Positions 28,388-37,361 are shown, counted from the stretch's first letter. The stretch is 64,000 nucleotides of DNA from Celeribacter baekdonensis B30 (GCF_000299875.1 NZ_AMRK01000001.1:1-64000); one strand, 5' to 3'. Notes: a model not told the origin generated them from the sequence alone. Numbers and translations are program-made.

Positions 28388-28908
28388 CAGGCCCGCGTCC
28401 GATCACGTTTGAGTTTTTGCATTTTGCGGGTGATCATCTGGCGCTTGAGCGGCTTGAGATAATCAATGAACAAAATACCGTCGAGGTGGTCGATTTCATG
28501 CTGCACACAGGTGGCCCACAGCGCATCGAATTCCTCTTCATGCGCTTTGCCTTCGACATCAAGCCAACTCACCCGCACCATTTTGGGCCGTTCCACATCG
28601 GCATATTGACCGGGGATCGACAGGCAGCCCTCTTCATAGACGTTCTTCTCGTCGCTCGACCAGGTCACCGCCGGATTCACCATAACCATCGGTTCCGGTG
28701 TGCCACTGGCCTCTTTGACGCAATCCATCACCAACATGCGCTTGGTCAAACCAACCTGTGGCGCGGCAAGGCCAATACCCGGCGCCTCATACATGGTCTG
28801 TAACATATCGTCGGCAAACCGAGCCAAGTCGCGGTCGAACTCGGTCACAGGGTCACAAACCTTTTTCAGGCGCGGGTCGGGGTGGATGAGGATCGGTTTC
28901 AGGGTCAT
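28387..28908 (-). CDS. def: Peptide deformylase, canonical (first of three)
   Basis: A 173-residue metalloenzyme that removes the formyl group from nascent proteins. All motifs are canonical: GIGLAAPQVG, EEGCLSIPG and QHEIDHLDG. I start at the ATG at 28908 (MTLKPILIHPDPRL), though no clear ribosome site precedes it; an open extension upstream belongs to the strand opposite malY/patB. First gene of the def-def-def-fmt-glsB set; the 135-bp gap to the divergent malY/patB holds its promoter. Confidence 0.97.
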   Translation of the reverse strand: MTLKPILIHPDPRLKKVCDPVTEFDRDLARFADDMLQTMYEAPGIGLAAPQVGLTKRMLVMDCVKEASGTPEPMVMVNPAVTWSSDEKNVYEEGCLSIPGQYADVERPKMVRVSWLDVEGKAHEEEFDALWATCVQHEIDHLDGILFIDYLKPLKRQMITRKMQKLKRDRTRA

Positions 28909-29043
28909 GAATATGCATTTAGTCAAACCGCGCCCCCCGCGCAACTCCCCGCCATCAAAGAGCGCAACGCCCTTGATCAAGAATTGTGGTTTCCCTTCCC
29001 CACTCGTGCTGATTACCCTGACCGCAACAAATGAGGAGCCCCC

Positions 29044-30222
29044 ATGACCCAGCCATTTTTTGATGACGTGATCCCCCGTTTTGGCACCCATTGTTCGAAA
29101 TGGGACATGATGGAGCCGCTCTACGGTGTGCCGAAAGAAGACGGGATTGCGATGTGGGTGGCCGACATGGATTTCCGCCCGCCCGCCTGTGTACAAAAGG
29201 CGGTGGAAAAAATGGCCGCCCATGGCATTTACGGCTATTTCGGTGATGACAGCGACTACCGCGCTGCCATTGGGTGGTGGATGAAAAACCGCCATGGCTG
29301 GGACATTGAGCCCAATTGGATTTTTACCACCCATGGTTTGGTCAATGGCACCGGGCTTTGCGTTGATACCTTCACCCAACCCGGCGATGGTGTGGTCTTG
29401 ATGACGCCCGTGTATCACGCCTTTGCCCGCGTGATCAAAGCCGCCGGACGCGAGGTTGTTGAATGTGAATTGGCGCTGAATGAGGGCCGCTATACCCTCG
29501 ATTTCGACGCTTGGGATGCGCAGATGACGGGTCGCGAGACCATGTTGGTGTTGTGCTCACCGCACAATCCGGGCGGTCGTGTTTGGACCCGCGCCGAGTT
29601 GGAAGGAGTCGCAGAGTTTTGCAAACGCCATGATTTGATCCTTGTCTCAGACGAGATTCACCACGATCTGGTCATGCCCGGCCAGACGCATACGCCGATG
29701 GCGTTGATCAACGGGATTTCGGATCGTTTGGTGATGATGACGGCGACGACCAAGACGTTTAACATCGCGGGCACGCATTCGGGCAATGTGATCATCCCCG
29801 ATCCCACCTTGCGCGCGCGCTTTGCGGCCCGCATGACCGGGCTTGGCATTTCACCCAACTCTTTTGGCTTGGAAATGGCCACCGCCGCCTATTCGCCCGA
29901 AGGGGCGGCGTGGGTTGACGCGCTGGTGGATTATTTGGACGGCAACCGTGCGATCTTCGATGCAGCTCTCGCCACGATCCCCGGTCTGGCCTCGATGCCA
30001 CTCGAAGCAACCTATCTGGCTTGGGTGGATTTTTCCGGCACCGGCATGAGCCGCGAAGAGTTCACCGCGCGGGTCGAAAAATCCGCCCGCATTGCGCCCA
30101 ACCATGGCCCAACCTTTGGCAAAGGCGGTGAAACCTTTCTACGCTTCAATTTGGCCACGCCGCGCAGCATTGTCGAAACCGCCTGTGCCCGTTTGACCGA
30201 GGCCTTCAGCGATCTTCAGTGA
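29044..30222 (+). CDS. MalY/PatB-type PLP-dependent C-S lyase (aminotransferase fold)
   Basis: A 392-residue fold-type I PLP enzyme. It starts DDVIPRFGTHCSKWDMMEPLYGVPKEDGIAMWVADMDF, the MalY/PatB N-terminus. The Schiff-base lysine is in TTKTFNIAGTHSG, and LCSPHNPGGRVWTRAEL is the cofactor region. Such enzymes split cystathionine or other cysteine conjugates to a thiol, pyruvate and ammonia. RBS GAGGAG at about 29031. It converges with and overlaps by 7 nt the next gene. Precise substrate unknown. Confidence 0.92.
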   Translation: MTQPFFDDVIPRFGTHCSKWDMMEPLYGVPKEDGIAMWVADMDFRPPACVQKAVEKMAAHGIYGYFGDDSDYRAAIGWWMKNRHGWDIEPNWIFTTHGLVNGTGLCVDTFTQPGDGVVLMTPVYHAFARVIKAAGREVVECELALNEGRYTLDFDAWDAQMTGRETMLVLCSPHNPGGRVWTRAELEGVAEFCKRHDLILVSDEIHHDLVMPGQTHTPMALINGISDRLVMMTATTKTFNIAGTHSGNVIIPDPTLRARFAARMTGLGISPNSFGLEMATAAYSPEGAAWVDALVDYLDGNRAIFDAALATIPGLASMPLEATYLAWVDFSGTGMSREEFTARVEKSARIAPNHGPTFGKGGETFLRFNLATPRSIVETACARLTEAFSDLQ

Positions 30223-30569
30223 AAATTCGGCAAAAGCGCGACCGGGGCGTCATCGGCCCGGTCGTAATCCAAAGGCGGCTTGTCGGTCGCAGGTGTCGCG
30301 CGTTTAAAATCAAAACTCATCTCTTGACCGTCTTCCTGTGCGGCCACGATCAGTGCCTGATAGAGGTGCTTTGTACCGTCATACACGTCCACAAGCCCCC
30401 GCAAATGCGTGGAATTTTCACGATCTAGCGCAAACCCCGTTTCCCAAGAGCGCAGGATCGGATAACTCGCGTCCCCCACACGCACGCGCAAACGAGAGCG
30501 GCGTTTCAGCTTGGCCTTGCGCGCCTGCTCTAAGCCTTCAAGGACTTCTTTGGGCAGAAAATCAGACAT
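30216..30569 (-). CDS. Conserved hypothetical protein
   Basis: A 117-residue soluble protein. It begins MSDFLPKEVLEGLEQARKAKLKRRSRLRVRVGD: an N-terminal helix rich in Arg/Lys, then a compact beta-rich domain (LRGLVDVYDGTKHLYQALIVAAQEDGQEMSFDFKR). A good ribosome site (GGGAGGCCCGAG) precedes the ATG at 30569, so longer versions reaching 30680 are unlikely. It lies 125 nt downstream of cobM on the same strand. I recognise no characterised family. Confidence 0.82.
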   Translation of the reverse strand: MSDFLPKEVLEGLEQARKAKLKRRSRLRVRVGDASYPILRSWETGFALDRENSTHLRGLVDVYDGTKHLYQALIVAAQEDGQEMSFDFKRATPATDKPPLDYDRADDAPVALLPNFH

Positions 30570-30694
30570 CTCGGGCCTCCCAGGCATTTCACCGATTGAG
30601 TGATATGCCAATGATGGCCCAAGTTTGGTTTCGGTCAAGTTAACCGTAACGACAGGTTTCACCCCGTCCCCAAGAGTCACCCGATTGCCGCAGT

Positions 30695-31462
30695 TTACCC
30701 CGTCACCTTCGGGCGCAGCACATGCGGCATTTTCGGATCATAGAGCGCACTGTCTTTGAAATCCGCGACCTCGCCCAAGGCGGGCCCAACAAGGATCAAG
30801 GCGGTTCGGGTGATTTTCGCGTCGCGCGCTTTTTCTCGAATGTCGCTCAACGTGCCACGGATCAACATCTGATCCGGCCAGCCGACACGATACGCTACGG
30901 CAACGGGGCAATCCGCGCCGTAATAGGGCACCAATTGCCGTTCGATTTCACGCAGGTTGCGAATGCCCAGATGGATCGCCAAGGTTGCCCCGGTTTTGGC
31001 GAAATTCTCAAGCGTTTCACCCTTAGGCATTGACGTGGATTTCATCGACACGCGGGTCAGGATGATGCTTTGCGCGATCTCCGGTATGGTCAATTCCTGC
31101 CCCAAAGCGGCGGCGGCGGCGGCATAGGCGGGCACGCCGGGGATGATCTCATAGTCAATCCCATCGGCGCGCAGACGTCGAATTTGCTCGGCAATCGCGC
31201 CGTACAAAGAAGGATCTCCACTGTGCACACGGGCAACATTAAATCCATTTTCATGTGCCATTTTGATTTCCGCATGGGTGTCATCCAGCGTCATCGGTGC
31301 CGTATCCAAAATCCGCGCCCCCTCGGGGGCGCAGGCTACGACCTCCGCCGGAACCAAAGAGCCCGCATACAAACAAACCGGACATTCACCGATGATCCGC
31401 TCGGCCTTTTTGGTCAAAAGCTCTGGGTCACCCGGCCCCGCGCCAATAAAGAAAACAGTCAT
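30695..31462 (-). CDS. cobM: Precorrin-4 C11-methyltransferase
   Basis: A 255-residue SAM-dependent tetrapyrrole methyltransferase that makes precorrin-5. It begins VFFIGAGPGDPELLTKKAERII, the SUMT-family GxGxGD loop, and has the CobM-type VARVHSGDPSLYGAIAEQIRRL and IPGVPAYAAAAAALGQELT. Last of the leftward cobH-L-I-J-M run; ATG overlaps the cobJ stop (ATGA). Confidence 0.96.
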   Translation of the reverse strand: MTVFFIGAGPGDPELLTKKAERIIGECPVCLYAGSLVPAEVVACAPEGARILDTAPMTLDDTHAEIKMAHENGFNVARVHSGDPSLYGAIAEQIRRLRADGIDYEIIPGVPAYAAAAAALGQELTIPEIAQSIILTRVSMKSTSMPKGETLENFAKTGATLAIHLGIRNLREIERQLVPYYGADCPVAVAYRVGWPDQMLIRGTLSDIREKARDAKITRTALILVGPALGEVADFKDSALYDPKMPHVLRPKVTG

Positions 31463-33273
31463 GCGAGGTCTCCATCAATTTTGCGCGCATAGCCACGCGG
31501 CGTATACATCCGCGGGCCTTCGCCAAGCTGGGCAAGGCGGGAATTGGACGAGCCAATGAGTACGACGGTCAGCATATCGACCTCATCCACCTTCAAGTCC
31601 TCCAAACGACGATAACGGACATATTCCGTCGGCCGCCCAAGGTTCGACGCCAACATCACCGGCGTGTCTGCCGGGCGATGCTGGAGCAAAATATCCCGCG
31701 CCTCGGCCAAAAGCGTGCGGCGTTTTTTCGATACCGGATTGTAGAAGGCGATGACAAAATCGCCCTCTGCCGCCGCCTTGAGGCGGCGAACAATATCCGC
31801 CCGTGGGGTCAAAAGATCCGACAGAGAGATGGCGCAGAAATCATGCCCCAAAGGTGCCCCCGCACGCGCAGCGGCCCCTTGCAGCGCCGAAACACCCGGC
31901 GAACAAATCACCTCAACGCGGTGAGCGGCGTCCGATACGCCATGGTCTTGCGGGTCGCGATCCAACAGCTCAAACACCAGTGCGCCCATGGCATAAATGC
32001 CCGCATCTCCCGAACACACCAGCGCAACATTTTTGCCCTTGGCGGCCTGTTCCAACGCATAGCGACACCGATCCTCTTCGCCACCCAGCGGGAAATCGGA
32101 ACGGATCTTGCCAACCGCCAACGGCCCCAAAAGATCAATATAGAGGCCATATCCAACAAGTTCTTCGGCCTCTGCGACAAGTTTGGACACTTCCGGCGTG
32201 CGCCATGCCGCCTGCCCCGGACCGATCCCAACCACGGACAAACGTCCACGCGGACGGCCATTGAGCGCGGTGATCACGTCCGTCGAGACCGCCAAGGACG
32301 CAGTGGCCATCGCGCTTTTGATCTTCGGCTCGGCCAAACTAACTTTCGCGCCACCACAGGCCAGAGCGGCGTTTTCGGCCACGCCATGGGTGCCAATTTC
32401 CGCAAACACCACCTCAGAACTGGTGGCGCATCGCGGCGTCTCGGCCTCAAGCTCAAGCGCCGTGAACAGGCGCAGCGGAACATCATAGGATGCAGCCAAG
32501 GCCAAGATCGCCGGTTCGTCCGCCTTCAAATCCACGGTCGCAATCGCCGCCAATGCCTTCGGCGAGATATTGGCCTTTTGCAACAGCGCGCCAACCAGAT
32601 CGGCAAGCTCCTCAGGTGGGCAATTGCGCGAACAACCAACGCCCAAAACGTAGCGCTGCGGGTGATACACAAGCGTTGTATTGCCGGGCGCAGATACATC
32701 CTGCACGGTACAGATCAACTCGGCCCCCTCAGCCTGCGAAACATCCGCCAGCCATATAGCTGTCTCCGCCTCATCGCCCGTCACCGTCGCCCCCCCATGG
32801 GCCAACATTGCGGCCATGGTCGATTTGGCATTTTCTGGATTGCCCAAGCGCCACCCAAGCGGCGGTTCGTCCAAAGCGATGCCCATCGACACGTCGCCCG
32901 CCGTCGTGATCGCCGCTTTGGCACCCAGCACCTGCGCGATCTCCAAGGCCAGCCGATTGGCCCCGCGATGCCCACCCAAAAGCGGCACAACGACTGATCC
33001 GTCATCGGAGACCGAAATCACCGGTGGTTCGGTCTTTTTATTTGAGAGCAGGGGGGCCACGGCGCGGATCAGGATGCCCGAGGCACACACACCAATCACC
33101 GGAACGCCTGCCGCAAACAAGGTGCGCACATGGTCTAACGCATTGGCAAATCTGATCTTTGCCTCTGTGCGCCCCTCGCGTCCGTGGAGTTCAAAACCAA
33201 AGGCAACGGCAATGCGGGCGGCGGTCTTTTCGCCGGATGCGTTGAGTGCGATGACAACCGGGCTCACAGCCAT
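31459..33273 (-). CDS. cobJ: CbiG-CobJ fusion (cobalt-precorrin hydrolase-like domain plus precorrin-3B C17-methyltransferase)
   Basis: A 604-residue two-part protein. Residues 1 to about 325 resemble CbiG: PVIGVCASGILIRAVAPLL, VVPLLGGHRGANRLA, then a CobE-like segment LGVGCSRNCPPEELADLVGAL. From about 340 a CobJ methyltransferase begins with RLSVVGIGPGQAAWRTPEV and continues with GEEDRCRYALEQAAKGKNVALVCSGDAGIYAMG. CobJ methylates C17 and contracts the ring; CbiG opens the lactone in the cobalt-early route. Such fusions occur in alphaproteobacteria with the aerobic pathway, where the CbiG part's job is uncertain. Overlaps cobI by 10 nt. Confidence 0.94.
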   Translation of the reverse strand: MAVSPVVIALNASGEKTAARIAVAFGFELHGREGRTEAKIRFANALDHVRTLFAAGVPVIGVCASGILIRAVAPLLSNKKTEPPVISVSDDGSVVVPLLGGHRGANRLALEIAQVLGAKAAITTAGDVSMGIALDEPPLGWRLGNPENAKSTMAAMLAHGGATVTGDEAETAIWLADVSQAEGAELICTVQDVSAPGNTTLVYHPQRYVLGVGCSRNCPPEELADLVGALLQKANISPKALAAIATVDLKADEPAILALAASYDVPLRLFTALELEAETPRCATSSEVVFAEIGTHGVAENAALACGGAKVSLAEPKIKSAMATASLAVSTDVITALNGRPRGRLSVVGIGPGQAAWRTPEVSKLVAEAEELVGYGLYIDLLGPLAVGKIRSDFPLGGEEDRCRYALEQAAKGKNVALVCSGDAGIYAMGALVFELLDRDPQDHGVSDAAHRVEVICSPGVSALQGAAARAGAPLGHDFCAISLSDLLTPRADIVRRLKAAAEGDFVIAFYNPVSKKRRTLLAEARDILLQHRPADTPVMLASNLGRPTEYVRYRRLEDLKVDEVDMLTVVLIGSSNSRLAQLGEGPRMYTPRGYARKIDGDLA

Positions 33274-33980
33274 GGATCGGCCCCTTTCACGATGAGGATC
33301 ATAGAAAAATACGGCGCCTTTTCAGGCGCTTGTGACAGTGGCAGAACCACCTCATGAGGCGTTGAGGCCCGTTCGATATAGACAGCTTCCTCAGTCAGGC
33401 CCGCCGTCTCAATCGCCGCGCGCACGCGGGCAAAATGGCGGCCGAGTTTCATCACCACAAGAGTGTCAGCGCCGTGCAGCACATCCATCGGATGTCCGCC
33501 CTCCATGCGTGCGACAAGTTCCGGCGCAGGCAGGATGGTGACCACCTCATTGCGCGCCGCCATCGGCACTCCCGCCACTGCGGCACAGGTGGTCACAGAG
33601 GTCACGCCAGGCACCACCTCAACCGCATAGTCGCGTTTGAGGCGGGCGAAAAGATACATGAACGAACCGTAGAAAAACGGATCCCCCTCACACAAAACAA
33701 CCACATCCTCGCCCGCATCCAATGCAGATCGGATCGCATTCGCGCCGATGTCATAAGCGGCCTGTGCGGGGGCGCGGTCCACCGTCATCGGCACATCCAT
33801 GACAATCTCGCGTGTGCCCTTGGGAATATATGCCGCCGCAATCGAGCGGGCAAAAGACTCACCACCTGCTAGGGTCGGATAGGCGATCACTTTGGCCTCG
33901 CCAATCAGGCGGGCGGCTTTGAGCGTCATCAACTCCGGGTCGCCGGGGCCAAGGCCGATGCCATAAACTGTCCCGCTCAT
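33264..33980 (-). CDS. cobI: Precorrin-2 C20-methyltransferase
   Basis: A 238-residue SAM-dependent methyltransferase giving precorrin-3A. It starts TVYGIGLGPGDPELMTLKAARLI, with later LCEGDPFFYGSFMYLFARL and VVPGVTSVTTCAAVAGVPMA, the CobI/CbiL signatures. I use the ATG at 33980, which overlaps the cobL stop (ATGA) and lies 9 nt after AGGAGG; a start 10 codons earlier would be inside cobL and too near that site. Confidence 0.95.
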   Translation of the reverse strand: MSGTVYGIGLGPGDPELMTLKAARLIGEAKVIAYPTLAGGESFARSIAAAYIPKGTREIVMDVPMTVDRAPAQAAYDIGANAIRSALDAGEDVVVLCEGDPFFYGSFMYLFARLKRDYAVEVVPGVTSVTTCAAVAGVPMAARNEVVTILPAPELVARMEGGHPMDVLHGADTLVVMKLGRHFARVRAAIETAGLTEEAVYIERASTPHEVVLPLSQAPEKAPYFSMILIVKGADPWL

Positions 33981-35191
33981 GGGGCGCATCCTCCTTTGGT
34001 CAGGCTCCATTGGGTCACCGGCATGAACGGCTTCCAGCCCGAAAGAGAACCCACAGGTTTAGCGCGCGCCACCGCCATGCGGCTCAGATCGCCACCAAAT
34101 TCGCTGCGCAGCGCAATCAACAGGGCCTCACCTTCCAGCGTCACCGCATTGGCAACCAGTCGTCCAAATGGGGCGAGGGCCTTCCATGCGGCCTCAAACA
34201 CCTCACGCGTCAAGCCGCCGCCGATGAACACCGCATCGGGCGGTGGCAGATCGGCAAGGCCTTCGGGCGCTGTGGCGTCAATCAGTTTGAGACCCGGCGT
34301 GCCTAGGGCCAGCGCGTTTTGCACCGCCAAGGCGCGGCGATCGGCGCGGCATTCGATCCCGATGGCACGGGCATCCCGCGCCGCGCGCATCCACTCAATC
34401 GCGACCGAGCCAGAGCCACATCCGATGTCCCATAGCAACGCACCGCGTCTTGGCGCGAGTTTGGCCAGAGTGACGACACGGACCTCTTGCTTGGTCATAT
34501 TTCCGTCAGAGACAAAGGCGCTGTCAGGCAAGCCGAAGCGCGGCAAAGGCGCTGCAGTCTCCTCGGCGATGCACTCGACCGCAAGTGTGTGAAAGTCAGG
34601 CACATCATGGGGCCAGCTTGAGGCCATGCCATCAAAGCGGACCTCGTCTGTGCCTCCCATATGCGCCAAAACACTCAAACGCGAAGGGCCAAATCCACGA
34701 TCCCTCAAAATAGAAGATATTTCTCGCGGTGAATCGTGGCCTTGTGTCAAAATAAGCATTTTTTGACCGGGCCTTAGAAAGGGGATGATTTGCTCTGCCG
34801 GGCGTCCGTGCACGGTCAATGTTTCCACATTCGCAAGCGACCAGCCCATACGCGCCGCAGCGAGTTGAAAGGCCGAAAGTTGTGGGTGGTACAAGATTTC
34901 AGCCGGGTCAATGTCTCGCCCGATGCGCGCACCGACCGAATACCAAAGCGGATCGCCCGTCGCGAACACCACCACGCGACGCCCCCGTAGATCGCGCAAC
35001 TCGTCAATCAGGGCGTTGAACGGTGAAGGCCACGCCCGGCGTTCACCTTTGAGTGAAGGGGTGAGCGCATGGTGACGCGCCGCGCCAAAAATCACCTCGG
35101 CATCCGCAAGTACGCTACGCGTGGCGGCGCTCAGGCTCTCCAATCCATCGTCGCCGATACCGATGATGTGAAGCCATTTCGACATGCTCAT
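33977..35191 (-). CDS. cobL: Precorrin-6Y C5,15-methyltransferase (decarboxylating)
   Basis: A 404-residue bifunctional enzyme that adds two methyl groups and decarboxylates ring C's acetate. The N-terminal half is a CbiE-type methyltransferase (WLHIIGIGDDGLESLSAATRSVL); the C-terminal half is a CbiT-type Rossmann methyltransferase with GALLWDIGCGSGSVAIEW. The ATG at 35191 overlaps the cobH stop (ATGA). Codons upstream up to 35287 lie inside cobH and are excluded. Confidence 0.95.
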   Translation of the reverse strand: MSMSKWLHIIGIGDDGLESLSAATRSVLADAEVIFGAARHHALTPSLKGERRAWPSPFNALIDELRDLRGRRVVVFATGDPLWYSVGARIGRDIDPAEILYHPQLSAFQLAAARMGWSLANVETLTVHGRPAEQIIPFLRPGQKMLILTQGHDSPREISSILRDRGFGPSRLSVLAHMGGTDEVRFDGMASSWPHDVPDFHTLAVECIAEETAAPLPRFGLPDSAFVSDGNMTKQEVRVVTLAKLAPRRGALLWDIGCGSGSVAIEWMRAARDARAIGIECRADRRALAVQNALALGTPGLKLIDATAPEGLADLPPPDAVFIGGGLTREVFEAAWKALAPFGRLVANAVTLEGEALLIALRSEFGGDLSRMAVARAKPVGSLSGWKPFMPVTQWSLTKGGCAP

Positions 35192-35826
35192 TCGCCGATC
35201 TCCGGCAATCCCACAGCCAGTGCATTCACCGCCGCCGAAGCGATAGCCGAACCACCGCGACGCCCCCGCAACGCGACAAAATCGCACCCCCTCGGGTTAC
35301 CCGCCAATTCGGCTTTAGATTCCGCCGCACCGACAAACCCCACCGGAAATCCAAGGATGACGGCGGGTTTGGGCGCGCCTTGGTCGATCAACTCCAACAA
35401 GTGAAACAGCGCGGTCGGGGCATTGCCAATGGCAACAACGGCCCCGTCCAAATACGGTTCCCACAGCTCAACAGCAGCGGCAGAGCGGGTGTTGCCGATC
35501 TCTTTGGCACGTTCTGGCGTGCGTGGATCATTGAGGGTGACGATCACCTGATTTTCGGCGGGAAGGTAGCGACGGATGATGCCCGCGCCGACCATTTCGC
35601 AATCGCACAGGATCGGCGCACCCGCTTTCAGTGCCGCATGGCCAACCGCATAGGCATCGGGTGAAAAAGCCAAGCGATCCGCCACCTCAACCATGCCGCA
35701 GGCGTGGATCAGGCGGATCGCAAGGCGTTCCATTCCGGCGTCAAACCGATCCAACCGTGCTTCTTTGCGCACGGTGGCAAAGCTTTGCGCATAGATCGAC
35801 TGCGGGTCTTTGTCATAGGGGCGCAC
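35188..35826 (-). CDS. cobH: Precorrin-8X methylmutase
   Basis: A 212-residue isomerase that moves the C11 methyl to C12, forming hydrogenobyrinate. The catalytic histidine is His41 in IRLIHACGMVEVADRL; NTRSAAAVELW and ILGFPVGFVGAAESK are standard. GTG start 5 nt after the cbiX-like stop. This family is among the most conserved in the pathway, so the assignment is firm. Confidence 0.97.
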   Translation of the reverse strand: MRPYDKDPQSIYAQSFATVRKEARLDRFDAGMERLAIRLIHACGMVEVADRLAFSPDAYAVGHAALKAGAPILCDCEMVGAGIIRRYLPAENQVIVTLNDPRTPERAKEIGNTRSAAAVELWEPYLDGAVVAIGNAPTALFHLLELIDQGAPKPAVILGFPVGFVGAAESKAELAGNPRGCDFVALRGRRGGSAIASAAVNALAVGLPEIGE

Positions 35827-35831
35827 CGGGA

Positions 35832-37139
35832 TCAGACCTTAGACTTGCGCGCGGATTCGGGTCCGTGCGGGTGCTTGGCATGAGGGTATTCCGGGTGGAC
35901 GTGATCATGGGAGTGGCCATGGTCATGATGGTCATGATGATGATCGTGGTCATGGCCGTGGATATGGCTGTGTGCATGACCGTGGCTATGGTCATGATCA
36001 TGGGTGTGGCCATGAGTGTGATTGTGATGATGGTGCACATGCGCGGTTTTTTCCAACCGACAAAGCCCCGTACAGAACGTATCGCAAAGCGCACAATCGG
36101 CCACGTTTGAACCGGGGGCAGAGGCGCCTTGGCCTTCGACATGGTGGTGGTGGCTTTCTTGCACCGCACCGACCTCGGCCTCAAACCCAAGCACCTGTGT
36201 GCGGTATTTGCACAGCACACAAGTCGGCGGCGGCACATCGCCAAAAGCCGGATGGCCCTTGCCGTTTTCACGCGCCGCGGCGCGCTCTTTTGGGGTGATT
36301 TGACGGGCCTGTTGACCTTCGATCGCAAGCACTTGGGTGCGATAGGCACAGATGCCACAGTTCGGGATCGGCACGTCGCCGTCCTGTTCCAATACCCGTT
36401 CCGCAAAGGTTTGCAGCACTTTCGGGTGATCATTCAGATAGCCGGCTTTAACGAATTGAATGTCGGCATGCTCAGCCGCAACTTGGTCGGTGAAACCGTA
36501 AATCCGGTCGATCAGGATACCGGTGAAGAGGAAATACGGAAACACGATGACGCGTTTGTAGCCGAGTTTCGACACATGTTGCAGGCAGGGTTCGACAAGC
36601 GGAAACGTAACACCGGAATAGCCGACCTCGCACCAGCCAAAACCCATGCCCTCCCACAACATCCGCGCGATTTTCGAGACGTTGCCATTGGCGTCTGGAT
36701 CAGACGCGCCGCGCCCGATGACGACCAAGGCGGTCTCATGCAGCGGCAATTCACCCAACTCTGCATTGGCCCGGTCCACTGCTTCGCGTACCCGCGCACC
36801 GGCGGCGGCGATCATCTTGGGATCAACGCCCAATTCGCGACCATAGCTGACGGTCATGCCATGTTTGGCGGCATAGGTGTTGAGCACGGTCGGGATGTCA
36901 TTTTTCGCATGCATCGCGGCAAACAACATGCCCGGAACGGCCAAAATACGCTCGCAGCCAGCCTCACGCAGACGGTCCAAACCATCACGGATCACCGGAT
37001 TGGCGAACTCAAGATAGCCGTAATCCACCATCCAATCCGCGGGCAACAGGGCGGGAAGTTTCTCTGCCAAAACGGCAAATTCGTCCACGGCGGCCTGGCT
37101 GCGCGAGCCATGGCCACAAATCATCACACCAGTTTTCAT
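35832..37139 (-). CDS. cbiX: CbiX-like sirohydrochlorin chelatase with duplicated Cys motifs and long His-rich tail
   Basis: A 435-residue protein. Two ferrochelatase-like (CbiX) halves fill residues 1-250, starting MKTGVMICGHGSRSQAAVDEF, with the second half beginning ALVVIGRGASDPDANGN. Then come two nearly identical motifs, CGICAYRTQVL (261-) and CVLCKYRTQVL (307-), then a four-cysteine cluster CALCDTFCTGLC (349-360) and a tail of about 65 residues with over 30 histidines. CbiX inserts cobalt early, in the anaerobic route; Cys motifs in long CbiX proteins hold an Fe-S cluster and His tails bind metal. The window also encodes CobN, the late aerobic chelatase, so its exact role is open. Second gene of the leftward cob operon. 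Confidence 0.9.
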   Translation of the reverse strand: MKTGVMICGHGSRSQAAVDEFAVLAEKLPALLPADWMVDYGYLEFANPVIRDGLDRLREAGCERILAVPGMLFAAMHAKNDIPTVLNTYAAKHGMTVSYGRELGVDPKMIAAAGARVREAVDRANAELGELPLHETALVVIGRGASDPDANGNVSKIARMLWEGMGFGWCEVGYSGVTFPLVEPCLQHVSKLGYKRVIVFPYFLFTGILIDRIYGFTDQVAAEHADIQFVKAGYLNDHPKVLQTFAERVLEQDGDVPIPNCGICAYRTQVLAIEGQQARQITPKERAAARENGKGHPAFGDVPPPTCVLCKYRTQVLGFEAEVGAVQESHHHHVEGQGASAPGSNVADCALCDTFCTGLCRLEKTAHVHHHHNHTHGHTHDHDHSHGHAHSHIHGHDHDHHHDHHDHGHSHDHVHPEYPHAKHPHGPESARKSKV

Positions 37140-37145
37140 CTTAAA

Positions 37146-37361
37146 TTATGCCTCCTGCGGCTCAGCCTCATGGTCGGGGTCTGCCGCCTCTGGCTCTTGT
37201 TTTTTGCCTTTGATAGCCCCCCAAATGGCGGTCGCAATCGCGCCGCCAATCAAAACACCCGCAAGCCAATGGTTGTGACCTGCGGCCTCGGCGATATGGC
37301 CTGGATGGGCCAGCGCAGGGGCGGCAAAAAATGTAAGCGTGAGCGTCATAGCGCGAAACAT
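37146..37361 (-). CDS. Small periplasm-facing membrane protein, DUF6732-like
   Basis: A 71-residue protein with a signal-like N-terminus (MFRAMTLTLTFFAAPALAHPGH), a His-containing stretch (HPGHIAEAAGHNHWLAG), one transmembrane segment (VLIGGAIATAIWGAI) and an acidic tail. The HPGH...GHxHW pattern resembles DUF6732 as I recall it and would suit metal binding outside the membrane. Start after AAGGATATGAC. First gene of the cob transcript, 6 nt before cbiX, so a link to cobalt entry or storage is a reasonable inference. Confidence 0.75.
   Translation of the reverse strand: MFRAMTLTLTFFAAPALAHPGHIAEAAGHNHWLAGVLIGGAIATAIWGAIKGKKQEPEAADPDHEAEPQEA

Noticed and set aside
29419-30105. Several short minus-strand frames inside the MalY/PatB gene
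   Set aside because: Shadows of a well-conserved PLP enzyme, no ribosome sites.
35890-36060. Tandem CATGGTCATGAT-like repeat resembling a satellite or repeat array
   Set aside because: It is the coding sequence of the His/Asp-rich tail of the CbiX-like protein; unit length is irregular and there are no spacers as in a CRISPR.
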